DNA of 64,000 nucleotides from NCBI GenBank assembly GCA_021201295.1, contig JAJQFE010000052.1:1-64000 (forward strand), given 5' to 3'. Shown piece by piece: positions 38,302 to 47,912 of the stretch. Origin of the DNA: Tannerellaceae bacterium. GTDB taxonomy: Bacteria; Bacteroidota; Bacteroidia; Bacteroidales; Tannerellaceae. The notes beneath the pieces are model-generated. The model had not been told where the DNA came from and did not search any database. It worked only from the letters and a program-made list of their open reading frames with translations. The stretch's first letter is position 1. Each line of letters begins with the position of its first letter. Made by a program: the position numbers and the translations under genes.

Positions 38302-39588
38302 ATGAGTATTACTGAATTATATGAATTGTTTATCCATCATCCGAAAGTGACCACAGACAGCCGGAATTGTCCGAAAGGATCTATCTTTTTTGCGTTGAAG
38401 GGTAAGACGTTTGATGGAAATGAATATGCGGCCAAAGCACTTTCCGTAGGTTCCTCTTATGCGGTTATTGATAATCCGGCCTATTATACGGGAGAACGTA
38501 CAATCATGGTGAAGAATGTGTTGAAAACCCTGCAACAGTTGGCTCAACGCCACCGGAAAGTGATCGGGATTCCTGTGATCGGGATTACGGGAACGAATGG
38601 AAAAACTACTACTAAAGAATTGTTGGCTTCTGTTTTATCTTCTAAATTTAATCTTTTATATACGGAAGGAAACCTGAATAATCATATAGGAGTCCCTTTA
38701 ACCCTGCTCCGGCTGAATCATGAGCATGAAATGGCCGTTATAGAGATGGGAGCCAGTAAACCGGGAGATATTAAGGAACTGGCAAAAATCGCTATGCCTA
38801 ATTATGGCATTATTACCAATGTGGGAAATGCCCATCTGGAGGGGTTCGAATCTTTTGAAGGAGTAGTGAGCACCAAAGGAGAGTTATATAATTACCTTCG
38901 TCGCACTAAAGGAACGATTTTTATTAAACAGGAAGACCCGTATCTGCAGGCTATGGGTAAAGGCATCCCTCAGATCACTTATGGATACAGTGAAGAGGCG
39001 TTTGCTTCCGGCTATATTCAGACCTGTACCCCCTTTGTGACTGTTAACTGGAAACAGCAGGGTAAGTTACATACAGTAGATACCCATTTGATAGGAGACT
39101 ATAATCTGGATAATTTATTAGTGGCTGTAACTGTAGGTCGTTATTTTAAAATACCGGCAGAGCGGATCAGCCGTGCAATCGCTGCTTATGAGCCAGCCAA
39201 TAATCGTTCCCAACTGAAAGAAACAGAAACCAATCAGTTGATTATTGATGCCTACAATGCCAATCCGGGCAGTATGGAAGTGGCTCTGAAAAATTTTGCC
39301 GCTCTGAAAAGTGGAAAACCGAAGGCTGTTATTCTGGGAGATATGAAAGAACTGGGTGCAGCCAGTGAATCCTTACATCGTCAGATCATAGACCTGCTAC
39401 GTTCCTGTCAGTTTGAGAAAGTATTTCTTTGTGGAGACTGTTTTGCTAAAGTGGCAGAGGAATTCCCTCATTTTTTGCTGGTAGACGAATTGTGTCGTTG
39501 TTTACAGGCAGAGCCTTTAAAAGAACATCAGATTCTTATTAAAGGATCACGCAGCATGGCGCTGGAAAAAGTGATAGATGTATTATAA
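38302..39588 (+). CDS. murF: UDP-N-acetylmuramoyl-tripeptide--D-alanyl-D-alanine ligase
   Basis: MurF adds D-Ala-D-Ala to the UDP-MurNAc-tripeptide, the last cytosolic step in building the peptidoglycan monomer. The 428-residue Mur ligase shows TDSRNCPKGSIFFALKG at the N-terminus, the ATP loop GITGTNGKTTTKELL near residue 93, EMGASKPGDI and the C-terminal-domain motif DAYNANPGSMEVAL. The length is normal and the frame intact. Confidence 0.97.
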   Translation: MSITELYELFIHHPKVTTDSRNCPKGSIFFALKGKTFDGNEYAAKALSVGSSYAVIDNPAYYTGERTIMVKNVLKTLQQLAQRHRKVIGIPVIGITGTNGKTTTKELLASVLSSKFNLLYTEGNLNNHIGVPLTLLRLNHEHEMAVIEMGASKPGDIKELAKIAMPNYGIITNVGNAHLEGFESFEGVVSTKGELYNYLRRTKGTIFIKQEDPYLQAMGKGIPQITYGYSEEAFASGYIQTCTPFVTVNWKQQGKLHTVDTHLIGDYNLDNLLVAVTVGRYFKIPAERISRAIAAYEPANNRSQLKETETNQLIIDAYNANPGSMEVALKNFAALKSGKPKAVILGDMKELGAASESLHRQIIDLLRSCQFEKVFLCGDCFAKVAEEFPHFLLVDELCRCLQAEPLKEHQILIKGSRSMALEKVIDVL

Positions 39589-39605
39589 CATAAATAACGG
39601 ATAAT

Positions 39606-40360
39606 ATGCCTGATGTATCAGTCTGGATGAATACCCCGTACGATTGGATATTATTATTCGGTTGTGCGTTATTGATAGGTATGTCAAAAACAGGGATACA
39701 GGGTATTACTACGCTGGTTATTCCCTTAATGGCAATTAATTTCGGAGCTAAACCTTCCACCGGACTGATTCTGCCCATGCTCTGTTTCTCAGACCTGATC
39801 GCTGTTTTTTATTATCGGCGTACAGCAGAATGGAGCTATATATTCAAATTACTTCCTTCTGCGATAGCCGGTTTTTTCTGGCATTAGCGGTAGACAAACT
39901 TATTCCTCCGGATGAATTCCGCCGCCTGATGGCCTTTTGTATTTTTATTGGGATTGGGGTGATGTGCTGGACAGAGAAAAAAGATCTGGAAAGTAAGATG
40001 TTTAAAGCGTGGTGGTATGCTCCGATATTCGGTTTAATGGGCGGTTTTACTACGATGATCGGAAATGCTGCCGGGCCGGTGATGGCGGTCTATCTGTTGT
40101 CCATGCGTTTACCTAAATATAGCTTTGTTGGAGCCAGTGCCTGGTTCTTTCTGGTTGTGAATTACCTGAAACTTCCGTTATAAATATTTGTTTGGGATAA
40201 CATTTCCTGTACTTCTTTGGTATTAAATATTTACTCTATCCCTTTTATGATTGCAGGGGCTTTTCTGGGAATATGGTTTGTAAAGAAAGTACCGGAAAAA
40301 TCTTACCGTCTGTTTATCATTATAGTGACCATTTTGTCTACGGCAATGCTTCTGTTTTAA
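39606..40360 (+). pseudogene. TauE/SafE-family membrane transporter, frameshifted and stopped
   Basis: This was a sulfite exporter TauE/SafE family permease (about eight membrane segments). The first frame reads DWILLFGCALLIGMSKTGIQ to AIAGFFWH and stops. A second frame continues LALAVDKLIPPDEFRRLM through GGFTTMIGNAAGPVMAVYLL to LKLPL, where a TAA at 40181-40183 stops it. Beyond that the same frame runs IFVWDNISCTSLVLNIYSIP to a TAA at 40358-40360. Adding one T to the T6 run at 39872-39877, and reading TAA as CAA (Gln), restores 251 residues. Two independent lesions of different types indicate a dead gene. It sits 17 bases after murF. Confidence 0.87.
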
Positions 40361-40364
40361 CCCG

Positions 40365-41224
40365 TCAGGTTAGTTCATGATTCGTATGAATTCCCATCCG
40401 CTGCCAGTATTCTGTAAGAGATTCCTGGGTGTACCGTTTGAAATAACGCCCTAAATAGGATTGATCCGGAAAATGCAGACGGTGGGCAATTTCCTGTATA
40501 GGTAAGTTGGTAGATGTTAGTAATACTTTAATTTCCAGGATTAAATGACTGTCAATAATATCTTTGGCAGATTTGTTGGTGGTTGCCTGCCGGGTAATGG
40601 CAGACAGATACCGGGGGGGGAATACAGAGTTTATCCGCATAGAAAGACACCTCCCTTTCCTGTGTACAGAATTCCTGGACCAGGGCAATAAAACCATGAA
40701 ATAACTCCCTGTTTCGTAGGGTACTGCTCTTTTGTGTATTCATAAAGATCCGCCGTGTTTTATCATAGGTTTCCCAGAACATGCACTGGAGTTGGTTTTT
40801 GATGATATTATAGCGGAACTGGTTTTCCTGGTCATAATACACAGAAAAAATGAATCGTAAGGAACTTTCCATTAACAGCATCTTTCCGGAGGTAATACAT
40901 AGACCGGGTTTTCTTTCAGGAAACGAAAAAACGGTCCTTCCAGGCGAAAGTTCACTTCATCAAATAATTCCCGGGAAAAACCACAAATCTACCTTTAAAG
41001 TCCGGAGTGGCTTCATGCAGGGTCAGGATGGTTCCCGGTAACAGAGTAACTTTAGTACTACGGGTTATTTCCCGGCTTATCAGTTCGGTTGACAGGACAG
41101 CATGGCTCTGTAAACATAAGAAAAGAAGTCCACCCTGTAACCGCTGAGGCCGGTTCAGAAAAGCGGAGAAATTGGTTTCTCCCACTAAGAAAGGTTCTTT
41201 CGTTAATGAAAAAAGCTGATTCAT
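40365..41224 (-). pseudogene. AraC-family transcriptional regulator with three indels
   Basis: This AraC-type regulator diverges from the RND efflux operon and was probably its regulator. The start MNQLFSLTKEPFLVGETNFS is open to GRFVVFPGN. One base is missing near 40971-40980, after which LFDEVNFRLEGPFFRFLKEN follows. A second missing base near 40883-40885 links PPE to MLLMESSLRFIF. A third slip, one extra base in the G8 run at 40613-40620, joins FYADKLCIPP to RYLSAITRQATTNKSAKDII. The C-terminal half carries the AraC recognition pattern (IQEIAHRLHFPDQSYLGRYF). Net repair gives exactly 287 codons. The promoter is at 41244-41251. Confidence 0.87.
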
Positions 41225-41243
41225 CAATAGTTTATTTGGGAGA

Positions 41244-41251
41244 CAAAAATA
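41244..41251 (-). promoter_or_regulatory. -7 element for the AraC pseudogene
   Basis: TATTTTTG on the minus strand matches TAnnTTTG, 20 bases upstream of the start at 41224. Confidence 0.5.
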
Positions 41252-41338
41252 GGACTTCCCATGAATTTGACAAGATGTATCTCCAAAAATGAACAATTTT
41301 GCATCCATTCTGAAAATGAACAACGGGTAATCAAAAAG

Positions 41339-41346
41339 TACTTTTG
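41339..41346 (+). promoter_or_regulatory. -7 element for the RND efflux operon
   Basis: TACTTTTG matches TAnnTTTG, 33 bases before the adaptor ATG at 41379. The AraC gene's promoter lies about 90 bases away on the other strand, so the intervening stretch is the expected operator region. Confidence 0.55.
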
Positions 41347-41378
41347 TCCCCCGTAAAATATATGATCTAAGTGAAAAA

Positions 41379-42494
41379 ATGAAAAAGAAGACAGTAAAAG
41401 CAACTTGTTTGTTTGTATGCATGATGGCTATGATTGGGTGTAATAGTACTCCATCAGTAGCCCCGGAAGCAACGTATGCCACTCTCCGCATCAGTAAAGC
41501 TGACCGGGAACTATCCGACTCTTATCCGGCCACAATCCGTGGACGGCAGGATATTGATATTTTTCCGCAGGTAGGCGGATTTATTTCTGAAGTTTGTGTA
41601 AAAGAGGGACAGAAAGTAACCCAAGGACAACCTTTGTTCATTATTGACCAGGTACCTTACAAAGCGGCTTTGCAGACAGCAGAAGCTAATGTGGCAGCTG
41701 CGAAAGCCGGTGTGGCTACCGCTCAGTTGACCTATGACAGTAAAAAAGTATTATTTGAGCGCAATGTGATCTCCCAGTTTGATTTGTCAACCGCCGAAAA
41801 TAACCTGTTGACTGCTAAAGCACAGCTGGCACAGGCGGAAGCACAGGAAACCTATGCCAGAAATGACCTTTCCTATACCGTCGTAAAAAGTCCGGCAAAT
41901 GGGGTGGTAGGAACTCTGCCTTACCGGGTCGGTGCGCTGGTAAGTGCTTCTGTTCCCAAACCCCTGACTACTATTTCGGATAATTCAGATATGTATGTAT
42001 ATTTTTCCATGACAGAAAATCAACTGCTTTCCCTCACCCGGCAATATGGTTCCGTAGAGGAAGCACTCCGGTCTATGCCGGATATCCAACTGCTTCTGAG
42101 TGACGGGTCTTTGTATCCTCAACCGGGACGGATTGAAACCATCAGCGGAGTGATTGACCTGGCAACAGGAAGTGTATCCCTGCGGGCTGTTTTTCCTAAT
42201 GAAAACCGTTTGCTGCATAGTGGCGGATCCGGAAATGTAGTGCTCCCTTACCATAAATCCGACTGCCTGGTTATTCCTCAGATTGCTACTATGGAAATAC
42301 AGGATAAAGTCTTTGTTTACCAGGTAGTAGATGGAACAGCCGAACGTAAAATGGTGCAGGCGGTTCCCACAGGAGATGGCAGGGAATATATTGTAGAAGC
42401 AGGCCTGAATGATGGAGATATCATTGTTGCGGAAGGGGTTGGCCTGATCCGTCCGGGAACTCCTATACAAACTAAACCAGCAACACAACACTAA
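41379..42494 (+). CDS. RND efflux periplasmic adaptor (membrane fusion protein)
   Basis: This 371-residue lipoprotein (lipobox MMAMIGC, Cys21) is the periplasmic adaptor of a tripartite RND drug-efflux system. It has a lipoyl/hairpin region (YPATIRGRQDIDIFPQVGGF; VCVKEGQKVTQGQPLF), a coiled-coil hairpin (about 95-165, rich in Ala, Gln and Lys) and a beta-barrel domain (about 205-290). The frame is intact, although its partner pump gene is broken. It precedes the pump by six bases. Substrates are unknown. Confidence 0.92.
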   Translation: MKKKTVKATCLFVCMMAMIGCNSTPSVAPEATYATLRISKADRELSDSYPATIRGRQDIDIFPQVGGFISEVCVKEGQKVTQGQPLFIIDQVPYKAALQTAEANVAAAKAGVATAQLTYDSKKVLFERNVISQFDLSTAENNLLTAKAQLAQAEAQETYARNDLSYTVVKSPANGVVGTLPYRVGALVSASVPKPLTTISDNSDMYVYFSMTENQLLSLTRQYGSVEEALRSMPDIQLLLSDGSLYPQPGRIETISGVIDLATGSVSLRAVFPNENRLLHSGGSGNVVLPYHKSDCLVIPQIATMEIQDKVFVYQVVDGTAERKMVQAVPTGDGREYIVEAGLNDGDIIVAEGVGLIRPGTPIQTKPATQH

Positions 42495-42500
42495 TTGAAT

Positions 42501-45500
42501 ATGACACTTAAATATTTTATAGACCGTCCTGTGCTTTCGGCGGTCATCTCTATTACGATCGTATTAGGGGGAATTATCGGTCTGGTAAGCTTACCGGTAG
42601 AACAGTATCCGGACATCGCGCCGCCTACTGTTATGGTAACGACCTCTTACACAGGAGCCAGTGCGGAAACCCTGCAAAACAGTGTAATCGCTCCCCTGGA
42701 AGAGGCCATCAACGGGGTAGAGAATATGACCTATATGACTTCTTCGGCCACAAACTCCGGAACTGTCAGTATCAATGTCTATTTTAAACAGGGTACAGAC
42801 CCGGATATGGCAGCTGTCAACGTGCAGAATAAGGTATCCAGGGCGACCGGTTCCCTACCTTCGGAGGTAACCAAAGTAGGGGTTCAGACCTTCAAGCGGC
42901 AGACCAGTATGTTAAAGATCTTTTCACTATATAGTCTGGATGGATCCTATGACAATAAATTCCTGAGTAATTATCTGAAGATTAACCTACAACCCCAGAT
43001 CCTTCATATTACCGGAGTAGGAGAACTGGTGGTCATGGGTGGTAATTATAGTATGCGGATCTGGATGAAACCGGATGTGATGGCACAATATGGCTTAGTT
43101 CCTGCAGATGTAACAGAAGCTTTGGCAGAACAGAATATAGAGTCTGCGACAGGAGCCTTCGGAGAGAATTCCGACCACACCTATCAGTATACGATGAAAT
43201 ACCGGGGCCGTCTGGTGACTCCCGAAGAATTTGATGAAATTGTGATCCGTGCGTTACCGGACGGTGAGGTGCTGAAGCTAAAAGATATAGCCATGGTGGA
43301 AATTGGAGAACAGGAATATGCCTATGCAGGTACCACCAATGGTCAACCCGGTATTTCCTGTATGGTTTTCCAGACCGCAGGATCCAATGCGACAGAAGTT
43401 ATTCAGGAAATAGACGCGCTGCTGGAAGAAGCCCGGAAAGATCTACCGGAAGGAGTAGATATCGTAGAGTTAATGAGTACCAATGATTTCCTGTTCGCTT
43501 ACATTGGTGAAGTAATTAAAACTTTAATTGAAGCGGTTATTCTGGTTATTCTGATCGTTTATCTCTTTTTACAGGATCTGCGCTCCACTGTGATTCCCTT
43601 GATCGGTATTATTGTTTCCTTAGTAGGTACATTTGTCTTCCTCTCTTTTGCCGGTTTTAGTATTAACCTGCTTACGCTGTTTGCGCTTGTACTGGCTATC
43701 GGGACGGTGGTGGATGATGCCATTATTGTCGTCGAGGCCGTGCAGGCCAGGTTTGATGTCGGGTATCGTTCTTCCTATATGGCAGCGAATGATGCCATGA
43801 AAGGGGTAACGTCTGCGATTATTACTTCCACCCTGGTATTTATGGCCGTATTTATTCCGGTATCCATGATGGGAGGAACATCCAGAACCTTTTATACACA
43901 GTTTGGTATCACTATGGCAGTGGCAGTAGGTATCTCTGCGTTGAACGCATTAACTCTTTCGCCTGCTCTTTGTGCATTACTACTGACTCCGTACGTAGAT
44001 GAGAACGGAGAAGAGAGAAATAATTTCGCTTCCCGTTTCCATAAAGCTTTCAATACGGCTTTCGACACGATTATTCAAAAATATCAGCATGGAGTCTTTC
44101 TGTTTATTAAACGTCCCTGGCTTACCTGGGGCACCCTGATCCTGTCTTTTGTTATCTTAGTCTTTTTGATGCAAAATACAAAAACCGGATTGGTTCCGGA
44201 CGAAGATATGGGTGTGGCTTTTATTAATGTGAATACTACACCCGGTAGTTCGCTGCAACATACGCTGGAGGTCATGGATGAAATAGAAAGCCGGGTTTCC
44301 ACCATTCCTTAGCTCAAGACCTATTCGAAAGTAGCCGGCTACGGCCAGATTGCCGGACAGGGACCGACGTATGGAATGATGACGATCAAACTCAAACCGT
44401 GGGATCAGCGCCCAGGGAAAGAGGATAATGTAAAGGCTGTAATTGCAGATATTTACAGACGGACAGCGGACGTAAAAGATGCTTCTGTTTTTGTTATGGC
44501 TCCCCCGATGATTACCGGATATGGAACCGGTAACGGGTTTGACCTGCACCTGCAGGATCGCCGGGGTGTGGATCTGGCTACTTTTTATGGGTATGCCCAG
44601 GAATTTATTGCCGAACTGAATAAACGTCCGAAAATTGCTTTGGCTTATACCTCGTTTAATATTTCAAACCCTCAGTGGCTGGTAGATGTCGATGCCGTGA
44701 GGTGCAAACGGGCAGGTATCAGTCCGGGCGAAGTGCTGAATACACTTTCCGGATATTATGGCGGGTAGTATGTCTCTAACTTCAACCGTTTTTCAAAGAT
44801 CTATTATGTGATGATCCAGGCTTCTCCGGAATACCAGTTGGATCCTGCCTCCTTAGATAAAGTGTTTGTGCGTATAGGAGATGAAATGGCTCCGATCAGT
44901 CAGTTTGTCACCCTGACCAAAGTATATGGAGCAGATGCCCTAAAGCGATTTAATATGTATAATTCCATAGGGATTAACGGAACCTCTGCAGATGGATATA
45001 GTTCCGGTGATGCCATCCGTGCCATCCAGGAAGTAGCCGCTACTCATCTGCCTCAGGGATATGGGTATGAGTTCGCAGGGATCAGCCGGGAAGAGAGCCA
45101 GAATACCAGTAGCACCGTGGTTATTTTCATTATCTGCCTGGTATTCATTTACCTGATTTTAAGTGCGCTCTATGAAAGTTTCCTGATCCCCTTTGCCGTG
45201 ATCCTTTCCGTTCCCTGTGGATTGATGGGTAGCTTCCTGTTTGCCAAAGCGATGGGCTTGAAAAACAATATTTATTTACAAACGGGACTTATTATGTTGA
45301 TCGGGTTATTGGCCAAAACGGCGATCCTGCTGACTGAGTATGCTTCCGAACGTCGGGCCAGTGGTATGTCGCTGGCCAGTGCAGCCATCTCTGCGGCAAA
45401 AGCCCGTCTGCGTCCGATCCTGATGACTGCGTTAACCATGATTTTTGGTATGCTACCTCTGGTGTTCTCTACCGGAGTAGGAGCAAACGGGAACAGTTCC

Positions 45501-45698
45501 CTGGGAACAGGGGTCGTAGGGGGAATGCTGATCGGTACATTGGCCCTGTTATTCCTGGTTCCATCGCTGTTTATCATATTCCAGTATCTCCAGGAAAAGG
45601 TAAAACCTGTAGAATATAATCCGCATCCGGATTGGGCTATACAGGCAGAAATCGAGGAAAATGAAAAAAGAAAAAAGCACATCCAAAAAAGTAAACGA
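42501..45698 (+). pseudogene. RND efflux inner-membrane pump (AcrB-like), two in-frame TAGs and lost stop
   Basis: This was a 1,066-codon AcrB/MexF-type proton-driven pump. Codons are open from MTLKYFIDRPVLSAVISI through the first membrane domain (with GTVVDDAIIVVEAVQA, the proton-relay helix) to STIP. A TAG at 44310-44312 is followed in the same frame by LKTYSKVAGYGQIAGQGPTY. A second TAG at 44766-44768 interrupts YYGG*YVSNFNRF, where homologues have Gln or Ser. The frame then runs through the second membrane domain (GLLAKTAILLTEYASERR). It has no stop before the outer-membrane gene: CGA at 45696-45698 directly precedes the next ATG. TGA to CGA, or one extra A in the nearby A runs, would explain this. 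Three lesions make a functional pump very unlikely. Confidence 0.9.
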
Positions 45699-47063
45699 AT
45701 GAAAAAAATAATTTTGATCCTTACCGTAGCCTGTTTATCCGGCTGCGGATTATATAAACCCTATCATCGTCCGGCCGATATACAGGTAGATGGATTGTTT
45801 GGTACGGAATATGAAACCGGGGATACGGTTACTATCGCTGACCTGGGATGGCGGGAATTGTTTACGGATCCGGATTTGCAGGCACTGATCGAATATGGAA
45901 TAGAGAATAATACGGATTTGCAGATTGCTCACTGGCGGGTTCGTCAGGCGGAAGCGGCCCTGAGCACATCACGGCTGGCCTTTCTCCCTTCCCTGCATCT
46001 GACCCCGGAAGGTAGCCTGAGTAGTTTTGACGGGGCAAGCCCTAACAAAGTGTATAGTATTCCGGTAGTGGCCAGCTGGGAAATTGATGTATTCGGTAAA
46101 TTGCAAAATGCCAATAAACGTACCAAAGCGGCTTATCTCCAGAGCCATGAATATGTGCAGGTTGTCCGTACCCGGTTAATTGCCTCCATAGCCAATTATT
46201 ACTATACACTGTTGATGTTGGATGCCCAGTATGAAATCTCTGTTCAGACTGCTGCCAGCTGGTATAAAAGCGTAGAGATCATGCGGGCCATGAAAGAAGC
46301 CGGGATGACCAATGAGGCGGGAGTAGCTCAGATGGAAGCCAGTTATTTTGCGATTGAAACCTCCGTGCATGATCTGTATCAGCAAATCAATGAACTGGAG
46401 AATAATCTGGCTGTTTTACTGGGAGAGACTCCGCAGGAAGTGTTCAGAGGTAAACTGGCAGGACAGTCTTTCCCGACGGATCTGGCTGTGGGTGTGCCTC
46501 TGCAGTTACTGACCCATCGTCCAGATGTGAAAAGTGCGGAATTATCCCTTATGCAAGCCCATTATGCTACCAACGAAGTGCGGGCTTCCCTGTATCCCTC
46601 CATTACCCTGGCCGGGAGTGCCGGCTGGACCAACAGTACCGGAGGATATATCGTTAATCCGGGTAAACTATTATGGAGTGCGGCAGCTTCCCTGACCCAG
46701 CCTCTTTTCAATAAAGAAATTCGCCGGGCACAGGTGAAGATTGCTGAGGCACAGCGTCAGGAAGCCATCCTGAATTTCCAGCAAACCTTATTGAACGCAG
46801 GTGCGGAAGTGAATAATGCCCTGACCCAGTATCAGGTGGCACGTGACAAACAACAACTTCGTGAGCAGCAGATCACTTCCTTAGAAACAGCGGTAGAAAG
46901 TACGGAGCTACTCATGAATCACGGCTCTGTTACGTACCTGGATATTCTTACAGCCCGGCAATCCTTATTATCCGCTCAGCTAAGTCAGGTAGCGGATAAA
47001 TTCAGTGAGATACAGGGTGTGGTCAATTTATATCATGCTTTGGGCGGAGGACGCGAACTTTAG
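45699..47063 (+). CDS. RND efflux outer-membrane factor (OprM/TolC-type lipoprotein)
   Basis: This 454-residue outer-membrane lipoprotein forms the exit duct of the tripartite pump. The lipobox is TVACLSGC (Cys16). Two outer membrane efflux protein repeats follow (about 50-240 and 255-450), with LGWRELFTDPDLQALIEYGI, VPVVASWEIDVFGKLQNANK, and LLTHRPDVKSAELSLMQAHY. The start is the ATG at 45699, although the pump frame reads straight into it without a stop, so a fused translation product is possible. It still looks functional alone. A strong hairpin follows at 47108-47135. Confidence 0.92.
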   Translation: MKKIILILTVACLSGCGLYKPYHRPADIQVDGLFGTEYETGDTVTIADLGWRELFTDPDLQALIEYGIENNTDLQIAHWRVRQAEAALSTSRLAFLPSLHLTPEGSLSSFDGASPNKVYSIPVVASWEIDVFGKLQNANKRTKAAYLQSHEYVQVVRTRLIASIANYYYTLLMLDAQYEISVQTAASWYKSVEIMRAMKEAGMTNEAGVAQMEASYFAIETSVHDLYQQINELENNLAVLLGETPQEVFRGKLAGQSFPTDLAVGVPLQLLTHRPDVKSAELSLMQAHYATNEVRASLYPSITLAGSAGWTNSTGGYIVNPGKLLWSAAASLTQPLFNKEIRRAQVKIAEAQRQEAILNFQQTLLNAGAEVNNALTQYQVARDKQQLREQQITSLETAVESTELLMNHGSVTYLDILTARQSLLSAQLSQVADKFSEIQGVVNLYHALGGGREL

Positions 47064-47107
47064 TACAACACTGTTATTTTTCATTTATAACTAATTCGGG
47101 TTTTTGA

Positions 47108-47135
47108 GGGAAGTACACTGTGAAGCGTACTTCCC
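47108..47135 (+). terminator. Terminator-like hairpin after the RND operon
   Basis: GGGAAGTAC (47108-47116) and GTACTTCCC (47127-47135) form a perfect 9-bp stem with a 10-base loop, 45 bases after the outer-membrane factor stop. The downstream T run is short, the upstream one longer, so it may also act on the other strand. Confidence 0.7.
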
Positions 47136-47211
47136 TTGATTTATGTCCGGAAAGATCCGGTCCTTTTGGGTAAAAGTGTATCATAAGCGAAGTCTATAGC
47201 GTAAACTTATT

Positions 47212-47219
47212 TATCTTTG
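47212..47219 (+). promoter_or_regulatory. -7 element for the winged-helix regulator
   Basis: TATCTTTG matches TAnnTTTG, 56 bases before the ATG at 47276. Confidence 0.5.
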
Positions 47220-47275
47220 CATAAAATCATCCGATCAGTTCCTGTGACAAGCAGGATCGTATTAAAACCAGCGCT

Positions 47276-47562
47276 ATGTTTAAACCATTAGATCCGCTTC
47301 TGCACTCAGAATTACGGCTGGCTGTCATGTCATTACTGATGATGATGGAAGAGGCGGACTTTGTATATATAAAAAAGAGAGAAAAGCCACTTCCGGCAAC
47401 CTGAGTGTTCAGATTGAAAAACTGAGCGAAGCCGAATATATTGAAGTGGAGAAAAGCTTTATGGGCAAAAGACCCCGTACGGCCTGTAAAGTAACAGCCA
47501 AAGGCCAGCAGGCCTTTGCAGACTATGTAGAAGCTCTCAAAAGCTATTTCACACCCGAATAA
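47276..47562 (+). pseudogene. Winged-helix transcriptional regulator (HTH_34-like), frameshifted
   Basis: This small MarR/ArsR-like winged-helix regulator reads MFKPLDPLLHSELRLAVMSL to ADFVYIK, then leaves the frame and stops after LPAT. Another frame carries the rest: ATSGNLSVQIEKLSEAEYIE, KGKRPRT-like KSFMGKRPRTACKVTAKG, and ...SYFTPE up to the TAA 47560-47562. Adding one A to the A6 run at 47371-47376 restores 95 residues, the usual length of this family. The break falls just before the recognition helix, so the truncated product cannot bind DNA. It lies between the efflux operon and the B12 locus; its target is unknown. Confidence 0.82.
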
Positions 47563-47591
47563 TCTCAGGCGGACATAAATAAAACGGAAAC

Positions 47592-47626
47592 TTTTTGTTT
47601 GGTAAATCAAATAATATATATCTTTG
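47592..47626 (+). promoter_or_regulatory. Promoter of the cobalamin-controlled btuB operon
   Basis: TTTG words at 47594-47601 precede TATCTTTG at 47619-47626 at 17-21 bases, a good match to the Bacteroidetes -33/-7 promoter. Transcription would start just before the riboswitch. Confidence 0.7.
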
Positions 47627-47635
47627 CAGCCGGAT

Positions 47636-47864
47636 AATGGTGTAACCGGTTCATATCCATGACCGGTTAGTAAAAGGGAATCCGGTGAAAGTCCGGAGCT
47701 GTGCCCGTAGCTGTAAGTTCCGTAATCCTCGGTAATCTTCATTGCCACTGACGATTAATTGAATGGAAAGTTGAAAATTGATTAGCGGATATGTATCAGT
47801 TTTTCCATTTAAAAAGTTGGGAAGGCCACCGGTTGAAGGAGAACAAGCCAGAAAACCTGCCATC
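47636..47864 (+). ncRNA. Cobalamin (B12) riboswitch
   Basis: The core aptamer text is present: GGGAATCCGGTGAAAGTCCG from 47677, GCTGTGCCCGTAGCTGTAAG ending near 47717, the B12-box piece GCCACTG at 47744-47750, and the closing parts GGGAAGGC at 47819-47826 and CCTGCC at 47856-47861. Between GCCACTG and GGGAAGGC lie about 68 bases, longer than usual, with an AATGGAAA/TTTCCATT stem (47762-47809), so this copy has an expanded arm. A hairpin ATACCC/GGGTAT at 47878-47891 follows and lies close to the btuB start, which suggests control of translation initiation: adenosylcobalamin would reduce btuB expression. Confidence 0.92.
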
Positions 47865-47912
47865 ATTCTTTTAGTGCATACCCTCGGGTATAGGGTGTGG
47901 AAACGGAACCAT

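Noticed and set aside
2890-44768. Stop-codon reassignment (TAG, TGA or TAA read as an amino acid)
   Set aside because: All three stop codons appear inside broken genes, and all three also end intact genes (for example TGA after parE, TAG after the OprM-like gene, TAA after efp). Frameshifts occur in the same class of genes, which recoding cannot explain.
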